A program made the translations under genes and the position numbers. From the NCBI RefSeq assembly GCF_041228405.1, contig NZ_CP133888.1:3410001-3474000 (forward strand): a stretch of 64,000 nucleotides of DNA. The letters are read 5' to 3'. Shown piece after piece: positions 7,823 through 17,377 of this stretch (position 1 is its first letter; the number at the start of each line of letters is the position of its first letter). The stretch is from Salinilacustrithrix flava. Its GTDB lineage: Bacteria > Actinomycetota > Acidimicrobiia > Acidimicrobiales > Salinilacustritrichaceae. The notes beneath the pieces are model-generated. The model searched no databases. It was not told the DNA's origin and saw only the letters and a program-made list of their open reading frames with translations.

Positions 7823-8310
7823 GACGGTGCGTCGGGGCGGGGTTCGAGGGACCGGTGCACCACGATGGCCCGGGCCACGAGGCCGAAGGACTCGAAGAAG
7901 TTCTTGGTGTGGCGGTCGCCCGGCAGGGCCAGGGAGTCGACGCCGAAGCAGCCCTGCTCCGTCGCCCACGCGATCAGCGCGTCCATGATCTCCTCCCCCA
8001 CCGACACGCCCCGAGCACCCTCGAGGGTGAACAGGTCGGAGATGACGCCGAGGGTGGACCCGTCGCGGAGGTGCTCGAGCCGGAGCACGCCGTAGCCGAT
8101 GGTCGTGTCGTCGATGGTGCCGACGACGACGAAGGCGTCCGGGTCGTCGAGGTCGGCTCGAAGCGAGTCGCCGGGCGGCAGCGGGCGGGCCTGCTGCCGG
8201 CGCCAGACGGCACCGCCCCGGTTCGGGGTCAGCTCCTCGATGGCGGCGGTGGCCAGGGTGACCAGGGCCGGGAGGTCGTCGGCCGTGGCGGGCCGGGCGG
8301 AGACGTCCAC
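7819..8310 (-). CDS. GNAT acetyltransferase
   Basis: A 163-residue single-domain GNAT protein. It begins with the common RPATADDLPALVTLA start; the acetyl-CoA loop is in the region ISDLFTLEGARGVSVGEEIM, followed by GDRHTKNFFESFGL, which is the usual helix-strand before the last beta strand. Substrate unknown. It overlaps the Nudix gene by four bases and lies two bases after the stop of the lysine-rich gene upstream. Confidence 0.85.
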   Translation of the reverse strand: MDVSARPATADDLPALVTLATAAIEELTPNRGGAVWRRQQARPLPPGDSLRADLDDPDAFVVVGTIDDTTIGYGVLRLEHLRDGSTLGVISDLFTLEGARGVSVGEEIMDALIAWATEQGCFGVDSLALPGDRHTKNFFESFGLVARAIVVHRSLEPRPDAPS

Positions 8311-8312
8311 GC

Positions 8313-8960
8313 CTAGGGCTTCTGGAGCTGCTGGACCCGGTTGAGGATGGTCTTGCGTCCCCGGGTGGCGGCCTCGTAGCTGCGCACGGCCTCGAGCTCG
8401 GCGGTGGAGAGCCCCTGCAGGCGGCTCACGACCTGGCTGGCCGAGAGGCTGTCGTAGTCGGGGATGGCGAGGCCGGCGACGTCGGGGGCGGCGCTCGTGG
8501 ACGTCGTCGCCGCGACCTTCTTCGGGGCCTGCTTCGTGGCCTTCCGGGCCGCCTTCTTCGCGCTGGCCTTCCTGGTCGCCTTCTTGGCCGCTGCCGGCTT
8601 CTTCGGGGCGGGCGCCTTGGCGCTGCCCTCCTTGGCCGCGGGAGCCGCGGGCTTGTCGGGCACCGGCGTCGGCGCAGGTGCCGGGGCGGGGCCGGGCGGC
8701 GGGCCGTCGACGACGCCGAGGCCACGGAGGAGGTCGACCACCGGACCGTCGAGGGAGGCGGCGCGCTTGTTCACCTCGGTGCGACCCATCCGGACGGCGA
8801 ACTGGCCCATCATCCGGGCGTTCGTCACCTGGTTGCGCCCGTTCGCGATCAGCTTCGGCAGTCGCGCCGGACCGTCGAACAGCAGCCCGATCGGGGCGTA
8901 CACGAAGGCGTCGAGCGCCTGGTCGACGGCGTCTTCGAGAGGGGTCTTGTCAGCGGTCAC
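8313..8960 (-). CDS. lysine/alanine-rich protein with small C-terminal helical domain
   Basis: A 215-residue protein of unknown function. Residues 1-85 are predicted helical; about 86-155 is a Pro/Ala then Lys/Ala-rich linker (repeats such as KKPAAAKKATRKASAKKAARK shortened here to its KKxxRK pattern) like histone H1 tails; the last ~45 residues (DYDSLSASQVVSRLQGLS onward) form a small helical domain also seen at the C-terminus of other actinobacterial Lys-rich proteins. DNA or RNA binding is inferred from charge. Likely first gene of the trio with the GNAT and Nudix genes. Confidence 0.7.
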   Translation of the reverse strand: MTADKTPLEDAVDQALDAFVYAPIGLLFDGPARLPKLIANGRNQVTNARMMGQFAVRMGRTEVNKRAASLDGPVVDLLRGLGVVDGPPPGPAPAPAPTPVPDKPAAPAAKEGSAKAPAPKKPAAAKKATRKASAKKAARKATKQAPKKVAATTSTSAAPDVAGLAIPDYDSLSASQVVSRLQGLSTAELEAVRSYEAATRGRKTILNRVQQLQKP

Positions 8961-9006
8961 GGTCGGCCATGTTCGCGGTCGGATCCGTGGTCGCGCCAGT
9001 TCATCC

Positions 9007-9468
9007 CTATTGCGCAGCTGCGGGACGTGGCGTGTGGCTGTGGACCACGAGGACGTCGCAGGGGGCGTGGTGCAGGACGCTGCTGGCCACGCTGCCGAGG
9101 AGGAAGCGGCTGCTGTCGGTGAGGCCGACCGAGCCGACCACGATCAGGTCGGCGTCGAAGGTGTCGGCCGCCTCGAGCAGCTCGTCGGCCGGCTCGCCCT
9201 CGAGGGCCTGCACGACGACGTCGCCGACGCCGTGCTCGGCGGCCAGGGACCGGGCGTGGCGGGCGTGGCGCTCGGCCTCGTTGGGGTCCGCCATCATCCA
9301 GCGGACGTCGGCGGGCGCCCGCTCGTCGAGCTTGGTGTCGGTGCGCTCGTACGCGGTCACGATCACCAGCCGAGCCTCGTCGGCGGCCGCCAGGTCGACG
9401 GAGTGCTCGACAGCTCGCTCGGCGGAGGCCGAGCCGTCGGTGCCGACCACGATCGTGCGGTACGTCAT
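9007..9468 (-). CDS. universal stress protein (UspA family)
   Basis: A 153-residue single Usp domain. It opens with the family start RTIVVGTDGSASAERAVEHS and has the ATP-binding signature IVVGSVGLTDSSRFLLGSVAS, followed by the final strand CDVLVVHS. Usp proteins bind ATP and help cells through starvation or respiratory arrest. It sits 10 bases downstream of the DUF4193 gene stop and is probably co-transcribed with it. Confidence 0.92.
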   Translation of the reverse strand: MTYRTIVVGTDGSASAERAVEHSVDLAAADEARLVIVTAYERTDTKLDERAPADVRWMMADPNEAERHARHARSLAAEHGVGDVVVQALEGEPADELLEAADTFDADLIVVGSVGLTDSSRFLLGSVASSVLHHAPCDVLVVHSHTPRPAAAQ

Positions 9469-9478
9469 GGCCTCGTGC

Positions 9479-9970
9479 TCAGACGCAGTCGACGCACAGG
9501 TCGGTCTCGCCCTCGGCGAGCTGGCCCATCGGCTTCAGGATGAAGCAGGACTGGCAGAGGAACTCGTCCTCGCGGCGGGGCTGGATCTTGCCCGCCGGCG
9601 CGGCCTTGCCGGTGTCGCCGTCGTCTTCCTCCTCGTCCTCGTCCTCGTCGTCGGTGGCGGCGATGCGGTCCTTGAGGATCTCGTCCAGGTCGGCCTCGAC
9701 GTCGTCGGGGTCGGCGTCTTCGTCCTCGTCCTCCTCGTCCTCCTCGCCACGTCGGCGGGCGCGACGGGGCTCGTCGCCCTCGGCGTCGGGCGTGGCCTCG
9801 TCCTCGTCGGCGACGGCGTCGTCATCGACCACGTCGACCACGGCGTCGTCGTCGTCGTCGGCTTCGAAGTCCTCACCGAGGTCGTCGGCTTCGAGGTCCT
9901 CGTCGAGGTCCTCGTCGAGGTCTTCGGTCTCGGGGTCGTCGTCGACCACGTCTTCTTCTTCGTCAGCCAT
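9479..9970 (-). CDS. DUF4193-type protein with long acidic N-terminus
   Basis: A 163-residue protein. The C-terminal third matches DUF4193, a small actinobacterial family: DPDDVEADLDEILKDRI, then a two-CxxC zinc knuckle (FLCQSCF...CVDCV). The first ~110 residues are an extreme Asp/Glu stretch, much longer than in mycobacterial members. Start ATG at 9970 is preceded by GGAG; TATGAT at 10003-10008 is a good -10 on the same strand. Function of the family is not known. Confidence 0.8.
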   Translation of the reverse strand: MADEEEDVVDDDPETEDLDEDLDEDLEADDLGEDFEADDDDDAVVDVVDDDAVADEDEATPDAEGDEPRRARRRGEEDEEDEDEDADPDDVEADLDEILKDRIAATDDEDEDEEEDDGDTGKAAPAGKIQPRREDEFLCQSCFILKPMGQLAEGETDLCVDCV

Positions 9971-10002
9971 TGGCGCTCCAACGGGTGTGGCGTCGGCGGC
10001 GG

Positions 10003-10008
10003 ATCATA
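10003..10008 (-). promoter_or_regulatory. -10 element for the DUF4193-usp pair
   Basis: TATGAT on the minus strand, 32 bases before the start codon, the closest match to TATAAT in this part of the window. No clear -35. Confidence 0.4.
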
Positions 10009-10095
10009 GACAGTGTCCGTCGCGGGGAGGGTTGCCGGGTCGCGGGAACCTATCGGCAGTGGGCCGGGATTCCACAACAGCGGACCGGACGGTGC

Positions 10096-10716
10096 TCAAC
10101 CGCCCGCCGAGGTGGGCGGTGCAGGGGTCTCCGGGACCTCCCCGGACGGCGGCACCGACCCGGCGAGGTCGCCGGCGGAGGCGATGTCGAGGACGTTGTC
10201 GACCAGCCACTCCCCGTCGACGCGGACCATCGCCAGCTGCAGGTAGCGGTCGGACTCGGTGCGGCCCTGCTCGCCGCCGCGGAGCTCGCGGTCGTACACG
10301 ACGACGACCTCGACCCCGCCGCGCTCGACCTCGCCGACGAAGATGTCGGTGACCTGGGTGACGGCATCGAGCTCGCTCTCGGCGATGAGCGTGCGCAGGC
10401 CGGACTCGACCTCCTCGACCTCCTCGGCGAAGCCGCCGGTGCTGAGCGCGAGCACGTCCTCCTTCCACGCGTCGAGCTGGCCGTGCTCGAAGGTGAGGAA
10501 GCGCTCGGCGAAGCGGCCGGACGCGAGGCGGACTTCTTGGTCCTCCCCGCCGCCGCCGTCGGCGCTGTCGCCGGATGCGAGGGCGAAGACGGCCAGGACC
10601 GCCAGGGCGCCGGCGACCAGGACGGCGATGACGAAGGCCCCGGCGGGCACCGTGCGGCGCTCCCTCGGGGGATCGGGCCGGGGGTCTGCCTGCTGTTCGA
10701 GGTCCACGGCCGTCAT
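10096..10716 (-). CDS. Mce-associated membrane protein
   Basis: A 206-residue protein with one N-terminal membrane segment (about residues 29-48) and an outer domain rich in alternating helix and strand, the VirB8/NTF2-like layout of Mce-associated (Mas) proteins. It is last in the Mce operon, and its ATG overlaps the stop of the sixth mce gene by four bases. By analogy it helps assemble or stabilise the Mce transporter. Assignment rests on layout and position rather than a strong motif. Confidence 0.72.
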   Translation of the reverse strand: MTAVDLEQQADPRPDPPRERRTVPAGAFVIAVLVAGALAVLAVFALASGDSADGGGGEDQEVRLASGRFAERFLTFEHGQLDAWKEDVLALSTGGFAEEVEEVESGLRTLIAESELDAVTQVTDIFVGEVERGGVEVVVVYDRELRGGEQGRTESDRYLQLAMVRVDGEWLVDNVLDIASAGDLAGSVPPSGEVPETPAPPTSAGG

Positions 10717-11930
10717 GCTCGCGCACCTCGCCGGGCCAGCAGGCCCAGCACGAGTCCGCACGCGAGGAACACGCCCAGGGCCGCGGCGGAGCGGTCGGGG
10801 GCGGTCGTGGTGGAGAAGGGAACCGCGGCGAGCGACTGCCCCTCCACCGGCGCCTCGGCGGCCAGCGCCCCGCCGTCGGGGGCCGACGCCAGAGGCGACG
10901 TGCACACCGGGATCTCCGGCACGGCCGGCAGCTCCGTCGGTGGCACGTACTGCTGGGCGGGGTTGGCGGTGTCCACGAGGATGGAGACCCGCACCCAGAG
11001 CCCCCCGGGGCCGTCGTCCCGGGTGAGCCAGACGTACTCGAACCCGGTGGGCCCGTTGTCGAGGGTGTTGGCGAGGTGCCCGAGGTTCTCGTCGGTCGTG
11101 GTGACGTCGATCACCGAATCCAGGTCGGACAGCACGCAGTCGAGGTCCTGCTTCACGTCGCCGACCAGATCGGCGGTGGTCCGCAGCAGCTCGGTGCCGC
11201 GATCGAGCAGGATCCGGGTGTCGGGCTCGACGTTGCGGAGCGACTCCCCCACCGCGGCGAGGTCGCTGATCGCGGAGGACAGCGACGCCCGGCGTTCGGT
11301 GACGGTGCGGGTCAGTCGGGTGCTGTTCGCGCTGAGGCTGTCGAGCAGATCGGCCTTCTCGGCGAAGGTCGCCAGCAGGGCATCGGAGTCGACGGTGAGG
11401 TCGCGCAGCGCCTCGCCTCGTCCGTCCAGCGCCACGGCCAGCTCGTGGATGAGCGTGCGCGTCGCCTCGGGCTCCACCGAGCCGAGCACCCGCGACGCCG
11501 AGCGCAGCAGCTCGGAGAACTCGAGGGGCACCGAGGTGCGATCGAGCGGGATCACGTCCCCGGCTTCGAGGTACGGACCCCCGCCGTCGTAGCCCTCCGG
11601 GGGCTCGAAGTCGATGTAGGGCTCACCGATCGCGGACTTGCGGAAGATGCGGGCCTTGGACCCGGCGGGGATCTGCTTGCCCCGATCGATGCTCATCGTG
11701 ATGCGCACCTTGCCATCGACGGACTCGACCGAGCGCACCGCACCGTGGTTCACGCCGAGGTAGGCGACCTCGGAGTTGCTGGCCACGCCGGCGGTCGCGG
11801 CGAACTCGCCGGAGATCTCGTACGGACGCTCGATGAAGTCGAAGCTGATGATGTTGTTGACCGCCCACCACAGCATGAGGACGAAGACGCCGACGAAGGC
11901 GACGAGGTTGATGGCGACCCGGCGGGACAT
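10713..11930 (-). CDS. Mce family protein F
   Basis: A 405-residue Mce protein. An N-terminal anchor (about residues 5-25) is followed by the MlaD/Mce domain with the tell-tale segment AYLGVNHGAVRSVESVDGK and IGEPYIDFEP, then a long helical region predicted to form the coiled needle, then a Cys-containing tail and a second hydrophobic segment at the very end (LGVFLACGLVLGLLA). It is sixth in the series; six Mce subunits are thought to form one lipid tunnel across the envelope. The C-terminal membrane segment is unusual among the six. Confidence 0.92.
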   Translation of the reverse strand: MSRRVAINLVAFVGVFVLMLWWAVNNIISFDFIERPYEISGEFAATAGVASNSEVAYLGVNHGAVRSVESVDGKVRITMSIDRGKQIPAGSKARIFRKSAIGEPYIDFEPPEGYDGGGPYLEAGDVIPLDRTSVPLEFSELLRSASRVLGSVEPEATRTLIHELAVALDGRGEALRDLTVDSDALLATFAEKADLLDSLSANSTRLTRTVTERRASLSSAISDLAAVGESLRNVEPDTRILLDRGTELLRTTADLVGDVKQDLDCVLSDLDSVIDVTTTDENLGHLANTLDNGPTGFEYVWLTRDDGPGGLWVRVSILVDTANPAQQYVPPTELPAVPEIPVCTSPLASAPDGGALAAEAPVEGQSLAAVPFSTTTAPDRSAAALGVFLACGLVLGLLARRGARA

Positions 11931-12871
11931 CAGGCCTCCACCTCGGCGAGGAGGAACACCTGGGCGAAGTCGTCGGCGACGGCCTTGGGGAGCTGGTCGG
12001 CGAAGCCGGCCACCCACCGGAGCAGCTCGGCGACCTGGGCCTGGTTGCGGTCGACCTCGGCGAGGATCGCGTCGACCTGCTTGATCTGGGTGTCGACCTC
12101 GGCGAGGTAGGGCTCGAAGACGTTGTCGTTCTGGATCCGGGCCAGTCGGGTCAGCTCACGGATGGCGTCGATGGCGACGTCGCGGTTGTCGGCCAGCACC
12201 GTGGCGGTCTCGGCCAGGTTGCCCAGCAGCTCGTCCAGGTCGCCGGAGGAGGACGCGAGCGTGGCGGTGGCCCCGTCGAGCGCGTCGATGATGCGCACCA
12301 GCTCGTCGGTCTGGTCGGCCAGGGTGCCCGACACGGTGGAGAGGTCCTCGACCAGGGAGGTCAGCTCGGTGGTCCGGCCGCCGAAGCCGACGGCTCCGGT
12401 CTCGATCAGGGTGGCCACGTCGGAGGACACGACCGCGCCGAGGATCTCGACGGCCTGCTCGGTGACGAACTCGAGCTCGGGTGCCGTGGCGGTCTCGGCG
12501 ATCACGTCGCCGTCGACCAGGTCCGTGCCGGCCATGGGGTCGTCCTCGTCCAGGGGTCGCAGCTCGATGAACTTCTCCCCGAGCAGCGAGGTGGTGCGCA
12601 GCAGGGCCCGGGACTCCACCGGCACGAAGACGTCGTCCTTGATCGACATGGTGATCTCGGCCTGGTAGTCGTCGGTGAGCTCGATGTCGACGATGGAGCC
12701 GATGCGCACGTCGGCGACCTGCACCGAGTGGCCGACCACCAGGTCGCCGACGTCGTCGAACACGGCGCTGATCTCTCTCGAACCCCGGATCGTGCCCGGG
12801 AGGGTGCAGGCGCTGGCGAGCAGCGAGGCGACGACGAGGACGGCGGCGCGCAGCACGGTGGTGCGGCTCAT
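11930..12871 (-). CDS. Mce family lipoprotein E
   Basis: A 313-residue Mce protein with a lipoprotein signal: hydrophobic core VLVVASLLASAC with Cys at about residue 22. The Mce domain follows (HSVQVADVRIGSIVDIEL; LLGEKFIELRP), then a helical needle segment. It overlaps its downstream neighbour by one base (TGATG) and its upstream neighbour by four. In mycobacteria MceE is the lipoprotein member; here both this and the preceding subunit look lipidated. Confidence 0.92.
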   Translation of the reverse strand: MSRTTVLRAAVLVVASLLASACTLPGTIRGSREISAVFDDVGDLVVGHSVQVADVRIGSIVDIELTDDYQAEITMSIKDDVFVPVESRALLRTTSLLGEKFIELRPLDEDDPMAGTDLVDGDVIAETATAPELEFVTEQAVEILGAVVSSDVATLIETGAVGFGGRTTELTSLVEDLSTVSGTLADQTDELVRIIDALDGATATLASSSGDLDELLGNLAETATVLADNRDVAIDAIRELTRLARIQNDNVFEPYLAEVDTQIKQVDAILAEVDRNQAQVAELLRWVAGFADQLPKAVADDFAQVFLLAEVEA

Positions 12872-14088
12872 GATCGAACCCCCAGGAACGTGCCGAGGAA
12901 GCGTTCGAGCAGGCTGCGCTCCCCTGCCGCGCCGTCCTCGGTGGCGGCGGACGGGACGACCGTGTCGGACCCCAGGAGCGCGAGCACGTCGTCGATGGGC
13001 GTCGTCGGGTCGGGGAGCTCGGCCTCGACGGCACCGGTGCGCTCCCCGTCGAGGGGCAGCAGGTCGCCGGTCGCGCAGTTGACGTCGACGGGCAGGCACG
13101 GGAACGGGACGCCCACGGCGTCGAACAGCGGCGCCAGCGCCTCCTCGACCAGGGGGGAGAAGCTGTTGCGCAGGTTCAGCGACCGGCTGACCGGGTTGTA
13201 GGCGCCGATGAAGCCGTCGATCTGCTGGGACCCACCCTGGATGAGGGCGTCGACGCCGTCGAGGTTCTGCTCGATGCTCTCGGTGAGCCGCCGGAGGATC
13301 TGGACGTCGGTGCGCAGGCGCACGGCGTGCTCGGACACGAGGTCGAGCCCGTCGCCGGAGAGGTTGGCCAGGCCGGAGATGAGGGCCTCGATCTCGCCGC
13401 GCTCCTCGGCCAGCACGTCGGCCACGACGGCGAAGTCGTCGAGGACCTGGGCGAGCTGGCTCTCCCGCGTGAGCAGCGTCGAGGTGAAGTCGTCGAAGCG
13501 CTCGGCGATGCGGATGACGGCGTCGTCGCTGTCCTCGATGTTGCCGACGAGGTCGGACAGCTCGTCGAGGGCGGAGCCGAGCTGCTGGCCCTGGCCGTCG
13601 AGCGAGGCCGCCGCGTTGTCGATCAGGCGGCCGGCGCCGTTGGGGTCGAGGGCATCGAGGAAGTCCTTCAGCGAGGCCAGCGCCTCGTCGGGCTCCACCG
13701 GGATGACGGCGTCGTCGATCGCGATCTCGTGACCGTCCGGGGCCTGCTGGTCGCCCTGCTGGAACGGCGGGAACAGCTGGATGCGCCGCTCGCCGATCAG
13801 CGACTGGGGCGCGATGGCGGCGCGCACGTCGACCGGGAGGGGGATGTTGCTGTCGACGGCCATGGTCACCTTCACGCGGTCGCCCATGATCTCGATGTCG
13901 GAGACCTCGCCGGCGGGGAGGCCGAGCACCTGCACGGCGCCGGACTCGTAGAGCGACACCGCACGGGGGAAGTAGGCCACGACCTCGTAGGTGTCGCCGC
14001 CGCCGACCAGCCCGCACCCGGACAGGGCGAGCACGGCGGCCAGCAGACTTGCCGCCAGGCGGGCCGGTGTTCGACGGGAGCGACTCAT
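12868..14088 (-). CDS. Mce family lipoprotein D
   Basis: A 406-residue Mce protein with a clear lipobox (LALSGC, Cys near residue 25). The Mce domain has VQVLGLPAGEVSDIEIMGD and LIGERRIQLFPP. A long helical segment follows, then a C-terminal region with two Cys (FPCLPVDVNCATGD) that may form a disulfide outside the membrane. It occupies the fourth position of six. ATGA overlaps tie it to both neighbours. Confidence 0.92.
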   Translation of the reverse strand: MSRSRRTPARLAASLLAAVLALSGCGLVGGGDTYEVVAYFPRAVSLYESGAVQVLGLPAGEVSDIEIMGDRVKVTMAVDSNIPLPVDVRAAIAPQSLIGERRIQLFPPFQQGDQQAPDGHEIAIDDAVIPVEPDEALASLKDFLDALDPNGAGRLIDNAAASLDGQGQQLGSALDELSDLVGNIEDSDDAVIRIAERFDDFTSTLLTRESQLAQVLDDFAVVADVLAEERGEIEALISGLANLSGDGLDLVSEHAVRLRTDVQILRRLTESIEQNLDGVDALIQGGSQQIDGFIGAYNPVSRSLNLRNSFSPLVEEALAPLFDAVGVPFPCLPVDVNCATGDLLPLDGERTGAVEAELPDPTTPIDDVLALLGSDTVVPSAATEDGAAGERSLLERFLGTFLGVRS

Positions 14089-15110
14089 TCGTCCACCCCC
14101 AGCAGGATCGAGTACACGTCCTGGAGCCCTTCGAGGACGTCGGGGCCGAGGCCGCGGACGAAGATGTCCTGCCACGGTCCGTGCCCGCCGCCCCGCGACT
14201 GCTGGAGGATGCCGGGGCCGAGCCAGGCCAGGGCCCGGTCGATGTCGTCCTGCTCGGCCGCGACCACGTCGAGGGTCGGCGCCAGGGAGTCGAGGGCGGA
14301 GTCGAGCCGCTGCCTGTTCGTGGAGATGAGCCGGTCCAGCTCCTGGACCGTGTCGGCCGACTCCCCGAGGGCGACGGCCAGGTCGTTGCGGCGGGCGACG
14401 ATGAGCTGGAGGATCTGCTGGGACGAGTCCAGCAGCGTCAGGATCTCGTCGTCCTTGTCGGCCAGGGTGGCGCTGAGGCGATCGGCCTGCTCCAACAGCG
14501 CCTCGAACTCGGCCTCGCGCTGGTTCACGGCCGCGCCGACCCGGTTGATGCCCTCGACGAGGTCCTCGACCGTGCCGGCCTTGCCCTCGGAGATGTCGGC
14601 CAGGTCGACGAGCAGGGCGTTCAGCGCATCGGTGTCCAGCTCCTGGACGCCTTCGGTGGCCTCTCGGGTCAGCTCGAACAGGTCGAAGGGCACGGTCGTG
14701 CGCTCGACGGGGATCACCCGCTGCTCCTCGGGGAGCTCCGACATGGCGACATCGCCCTCCATGGGGTCCAGGATCCGGACCTCCTTGGCGCCGAGGAGCG
14801 AGGACAGGGCGATCTCGGCCCGGGCGTCGTCGCGGATCTCGATGCCCTCGTCGACGACCCACTCGACCGTCACGGCCCCGATGTCGCGGTCGACGTCGAG
14901 GTCGGTGACGCGACCGACCTTCACACCGGCGAGCTTGACGTCGTCGCCGGCACGCAGCCCGGAGGCGTCGGAGAAGACGGCCTCCATCGGGTAGGCGTCC
15001 TCCAGCAGGTTCAGGGTGCCGACCAGGAAGGCGAAGCCCGTGGCGCCGCCCAGGAGCAGCACCGAGATGATGCCCACGATGTAGGGGTTGCGGTCCCGGA
15101 ACGACTTCAT
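14085..15110 (-). CDS. Mce family protein C
   Basis: A 341-residue Mce protein. An N-terminal anchor (PYIVGIISVLLLGGATGFAF) leads into the Mce domain with VKLAGVKVGRVTDLDVD and LLGAKEVRILDP, then helices with heptad-like Leu/Ile spacing to about residue 290. It is third of the six Mce subunits, with four-base overlaps on both sides. Confidence 0.93.
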   Translation of the reverse strand: MKSFRDRNPYIVGIISVLLLGGATGFAFLVGTLNLLEDAYPMEAVFSDASGLRAGDDVKLAGVKVGRVTDLDVDRDIGAVTVEWVVDEGIEIRDDARAEIALSSLLGAKEVRILDPMEGDVAMSELPEEQRVIPVERTTVPFDLFELTREATEGVQELDTDALNALLVDLADISEGKAGTVEDLVEGINRVGAAVNQREAEFEALLEQADRLSATLADKDDEILTLLDSSQQILQLIVARRNDLAVALGESADTVQELDRLISTNRQRLDSALDSLAPTLDVVAAEQDDIDRALAWLGPGILQQSRGGGHGPWQDIFVRGLGPDVLEGLQDVYSILLGVDE

Positions 15111-16198
15111 CGGGCGCCTCCCACGAGCGACAGGACCGCGGCGCCGCCGCTGCGGCGGTTGGGCGTGTAGGCCACGGGCTGGCGGGTCGCCGAGTTGCCC
15201 ACGATGGACTCGAGCCCGGGCACGATCGGCGTCGGGCAGGGTGGCGGCAGGGCGGTGACGCACAGGATGGTCTGGTTCAGGAACTCGCCGTTGCGCGAGG
15301 ACAGGAACGCGGCGCGGCCGTTGTCGTCCAGGCGGTCCAGGGCCAGCTGCACCGAACCGAGCTCGCCCTCCACGGTGCCGAGCGTGTTGTCGAGGTTGGC
15401 CACGATGCGGTCCAGCTCGTCCCGGTTGGTGGCGAGCAGGCCCGACAGGTCGCGGTTGAACGCCCCCATCTCGACGATGGCGCTGTCGAGCAGCTGGGTG
15501 TTGTCACTGAAGGTGCGGGCCAGCGCGGCCAGGTTTTCCAGCATCGTCTCGATCTGGGCGTCGCGGTCGGCGATGGTGCGGGACACGACCTCGAGGTTCT
15601 CGATCAGGTTCCCGATGGCCTCGTCGCGCTCGCCCAGGCCCTTGACCACGGTGGCGAGGTCGTCGAGGGCCTGGCTGATGTCGGCCTCGTTGCCCTCGAG
15701 GGCGGAGGTGACGGTCTCCAGGAACTCGTTGACCTGGCCCTCGTCGATGGTGGCCACCACCGGACCGAGCCGGTTGAACAGCTCGCCGAGGTCGATCACG
15801 TTGGTGGTCTCGGTGACGACGTCGCCGTCCTCGAAGGTCGTCGGGGCGTCGCCCGGGAAGAGGTAGACGTAGCGCTGCCCGATGAGGTTGCGCCACCGGA
15901 TGGCCGCCGCCGAGTCCGACGGCAGCGGGTGGTCGCTGTCGATCTCCATGCGGACGAGGGCCTTGCCGGCCTCGACCCGGACGTCGGTCACCTTGCCGAC
16001 CGGGACACCGGCCACCTTGACGTTGTCGTCCACGAGCAGGCCGGTGACGTCGTCGAAGCTCGCCGCGAGGGTGTAGGTGTCCGGGCCGCGCCCGACGAGG
16101 CCGCCGAAGGTCGTGTTGCCGATGGTCGCGGCCAGGTACACGGTGAACAGGAGGCACACGGCCACGAAGAGGCCGAACTTGATGGCGGTGCGGGTCAT
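15107..16198 (-). CDS. Mce family protein B
   Basis: A 363-residue Mce protein. The N-terminal anchor (IKFGLFVAVCLLFTVYLAA) precedes a typical Mce domain with NVKVAGVPVGKVTDVRV and LIGQRYVYLFPG. The helical part extends to about residue 290; the tail carries two Cys in CVTALPPPC. Second of the six; overlaps by four bases on both sides. Confidence 0.94.
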   Translation of the reverse strand: MTRTAIKFGLFVAVCLLFTVYLAATIGNTTFGGLVGRGPDTYTLAASFDDVTGLLVDDNVKVAGVPVGKVTDVRVEAGKALVRMEIDSDHPLPSDSAAAIRWRNLIGQRYVYLFPGDAPTTFEDGDVVTETTNVIDLGELFNRLGPVVATIDEGQVNEFLETVTSALEGNEADISQALDDLATVVKGLGERDEAIGNLIENLEVVSRTIADRDAQIETMLENLAALARTFSDNTQLLDSAIVEMGAFNRDLSGLLATNRDELDRIVANLDNTLGTVEGELGSVQLALDRLDDNGRAAFLSSRNGEFLNQTILCVTALPPPCPTPIVPGLESIVGNSATRQPVAYTPNRRSGGAAVLSLVGGAR

Positions 16199-17373
16199 CG
16201 GTCGTCACCTCCCGTGAGCAGGTCGAGCAGGCCACCGCCACCGCCGCTGTCGGGGTCGTCGTCGCTGCCAGACCCTCCGAGGAGGTCGTCCAGGGTCTCG
16301 AGCGGGTCGACCGGGAGCTCGGGCAGCTGGCCCTCGAGGAGCTCCTCGAGCGGGGTCTTGGGGTCGTCGTCGGGCGGGGGTGTCTCGTGGCCCTCGATCA
16401 GGCCCTGCACGCTGACGATGCCCTTGACCGCGGCCATCATCGTCCCGTCGCCGACCTCGAAGCGGACGGCCTCGGCCAGCGTGCGGGTGTAGCGGGTCAC
16501 CCCCAGGAGCAGCGGCTGGATCTGGCTGCGCCGGTCGAACACCGTCTGCAGCGCACGGGAGCCGTCGGTGAGCGCGCTCGACGTGAACGACTCGTTGGCC
16601 TCCAGCAGGTCGGCGACGTCGGTGGCGAGCCGGGCGGCCTGGGTGAGGGCGTCGTCCAGCTGGTCGCTGCGGGCGTTGAGCGTGGGCAGCGCCACGTTGA
16701 GGTCCCGGGCGCCGGCGACGAGGTCGGGGGCGATGATCTCGAGCTCCTCGGCCAGCAGCGCGAGGTCGCTCGTGAACTGGCGGAACTCGGCATCGTTGGA
16801 CGCGCCCAGCTCGGCGAGGGTGGCGCCGTTGACGATCGAGCGGTTGATGTTGGGCCCGAGGCCGCGACCGGCGGTGGCCAGCTCGTCGAGGACGACGGCC
16901 AGCTCGGCGGGGTTCACCGCCTCGAGGACCGGGTAGGCGTCGGTCAGGACCTGCTCGAGCTCGAACCCGCCCAGGGTGTCGACGATCTCGTTGCCGTCGT
17001 CGAGGTAGGGGCCGTCGAGCTCGTCCTCGCCCGGGAGGATGTCGACGAACTTCTCGCCGAACAGCGTCTTGGGCCGGATCACGGCCTGCGCGGTCTCGGG
17101 GATCTGGGTGCCGTCCTCGATCCGCAGCCGGATGAGGGCCCGGTTGTCGACCAACCGGATGCTCGACACCTCGCCCACGTTCACGCCGCGGATCTTCACG
17201 TCGCTGCCCGACAGCAGGCCCTGGCCGGCGGCGGCGAACGTGCCCCGCAGCTCGTAGCCCCCGTCGAAGGCCCCGAAGCTCGCCTTGATGCCGATGGCGG
17301 TCAGGCTCACCACGATCAGGAGCCCGACGGCGCCGGAGATCACGTTGCGGTTGCGCTCGGTGGTCAGCGTCAT
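16195..17373 (-). CDS. Mce family protein A
   Basis: A 392-residue Mce protein, first of six. An N-terminal anchor (VISGAVGLLIVVSLTAIGIK) is followed by the Mce domain (DVKIRGVNVGEVSSIRLVD; LFGEKFVDILPG), a helical needle segment, and a low-complexity Pro/Asp/Gly-rich tail. It starts four bases after the stop of the second YrbE permease. Mce complexes import sterols, fatty acids or other lipids; which one is moved here cannot be told. Confidence 0.94.
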   Translation of the reverse strand: MTLTTERNRNVISGAVGLLIVVSLTAIGIKASFGAFDGGYELRGTFAAAGQGLLSGSDVKIRGVNVGEVSSIRLVDNRALIRLRIEDGTQIPETAQAVIRPKTLFGEKFVDILPGEDELDGPYLDDGNEIVDTLGGFELEQVLTDAYPVLEAVNPAELAVVLDELATAGRGLGPNINRSIVNGATLAELGASNDAEFRQFTSDLALLAEELEIIAPDLVAGARDLNVALPTLNARSDQLDDALTQAARLATDVADLLEANESFTSSALTDGSRALQTVFDRRSQIQPLLLGVTRYTRTLAEAVRFEVGDGTMMAAVKGIVSVQGLIEGHETPPPDDDPKTPLEELLEGQLPELPVDPLETLDDLLGGSGSDDDPDSGGGGGLLDLLTGGDDR

Positions 17374-17377
17374 GGCG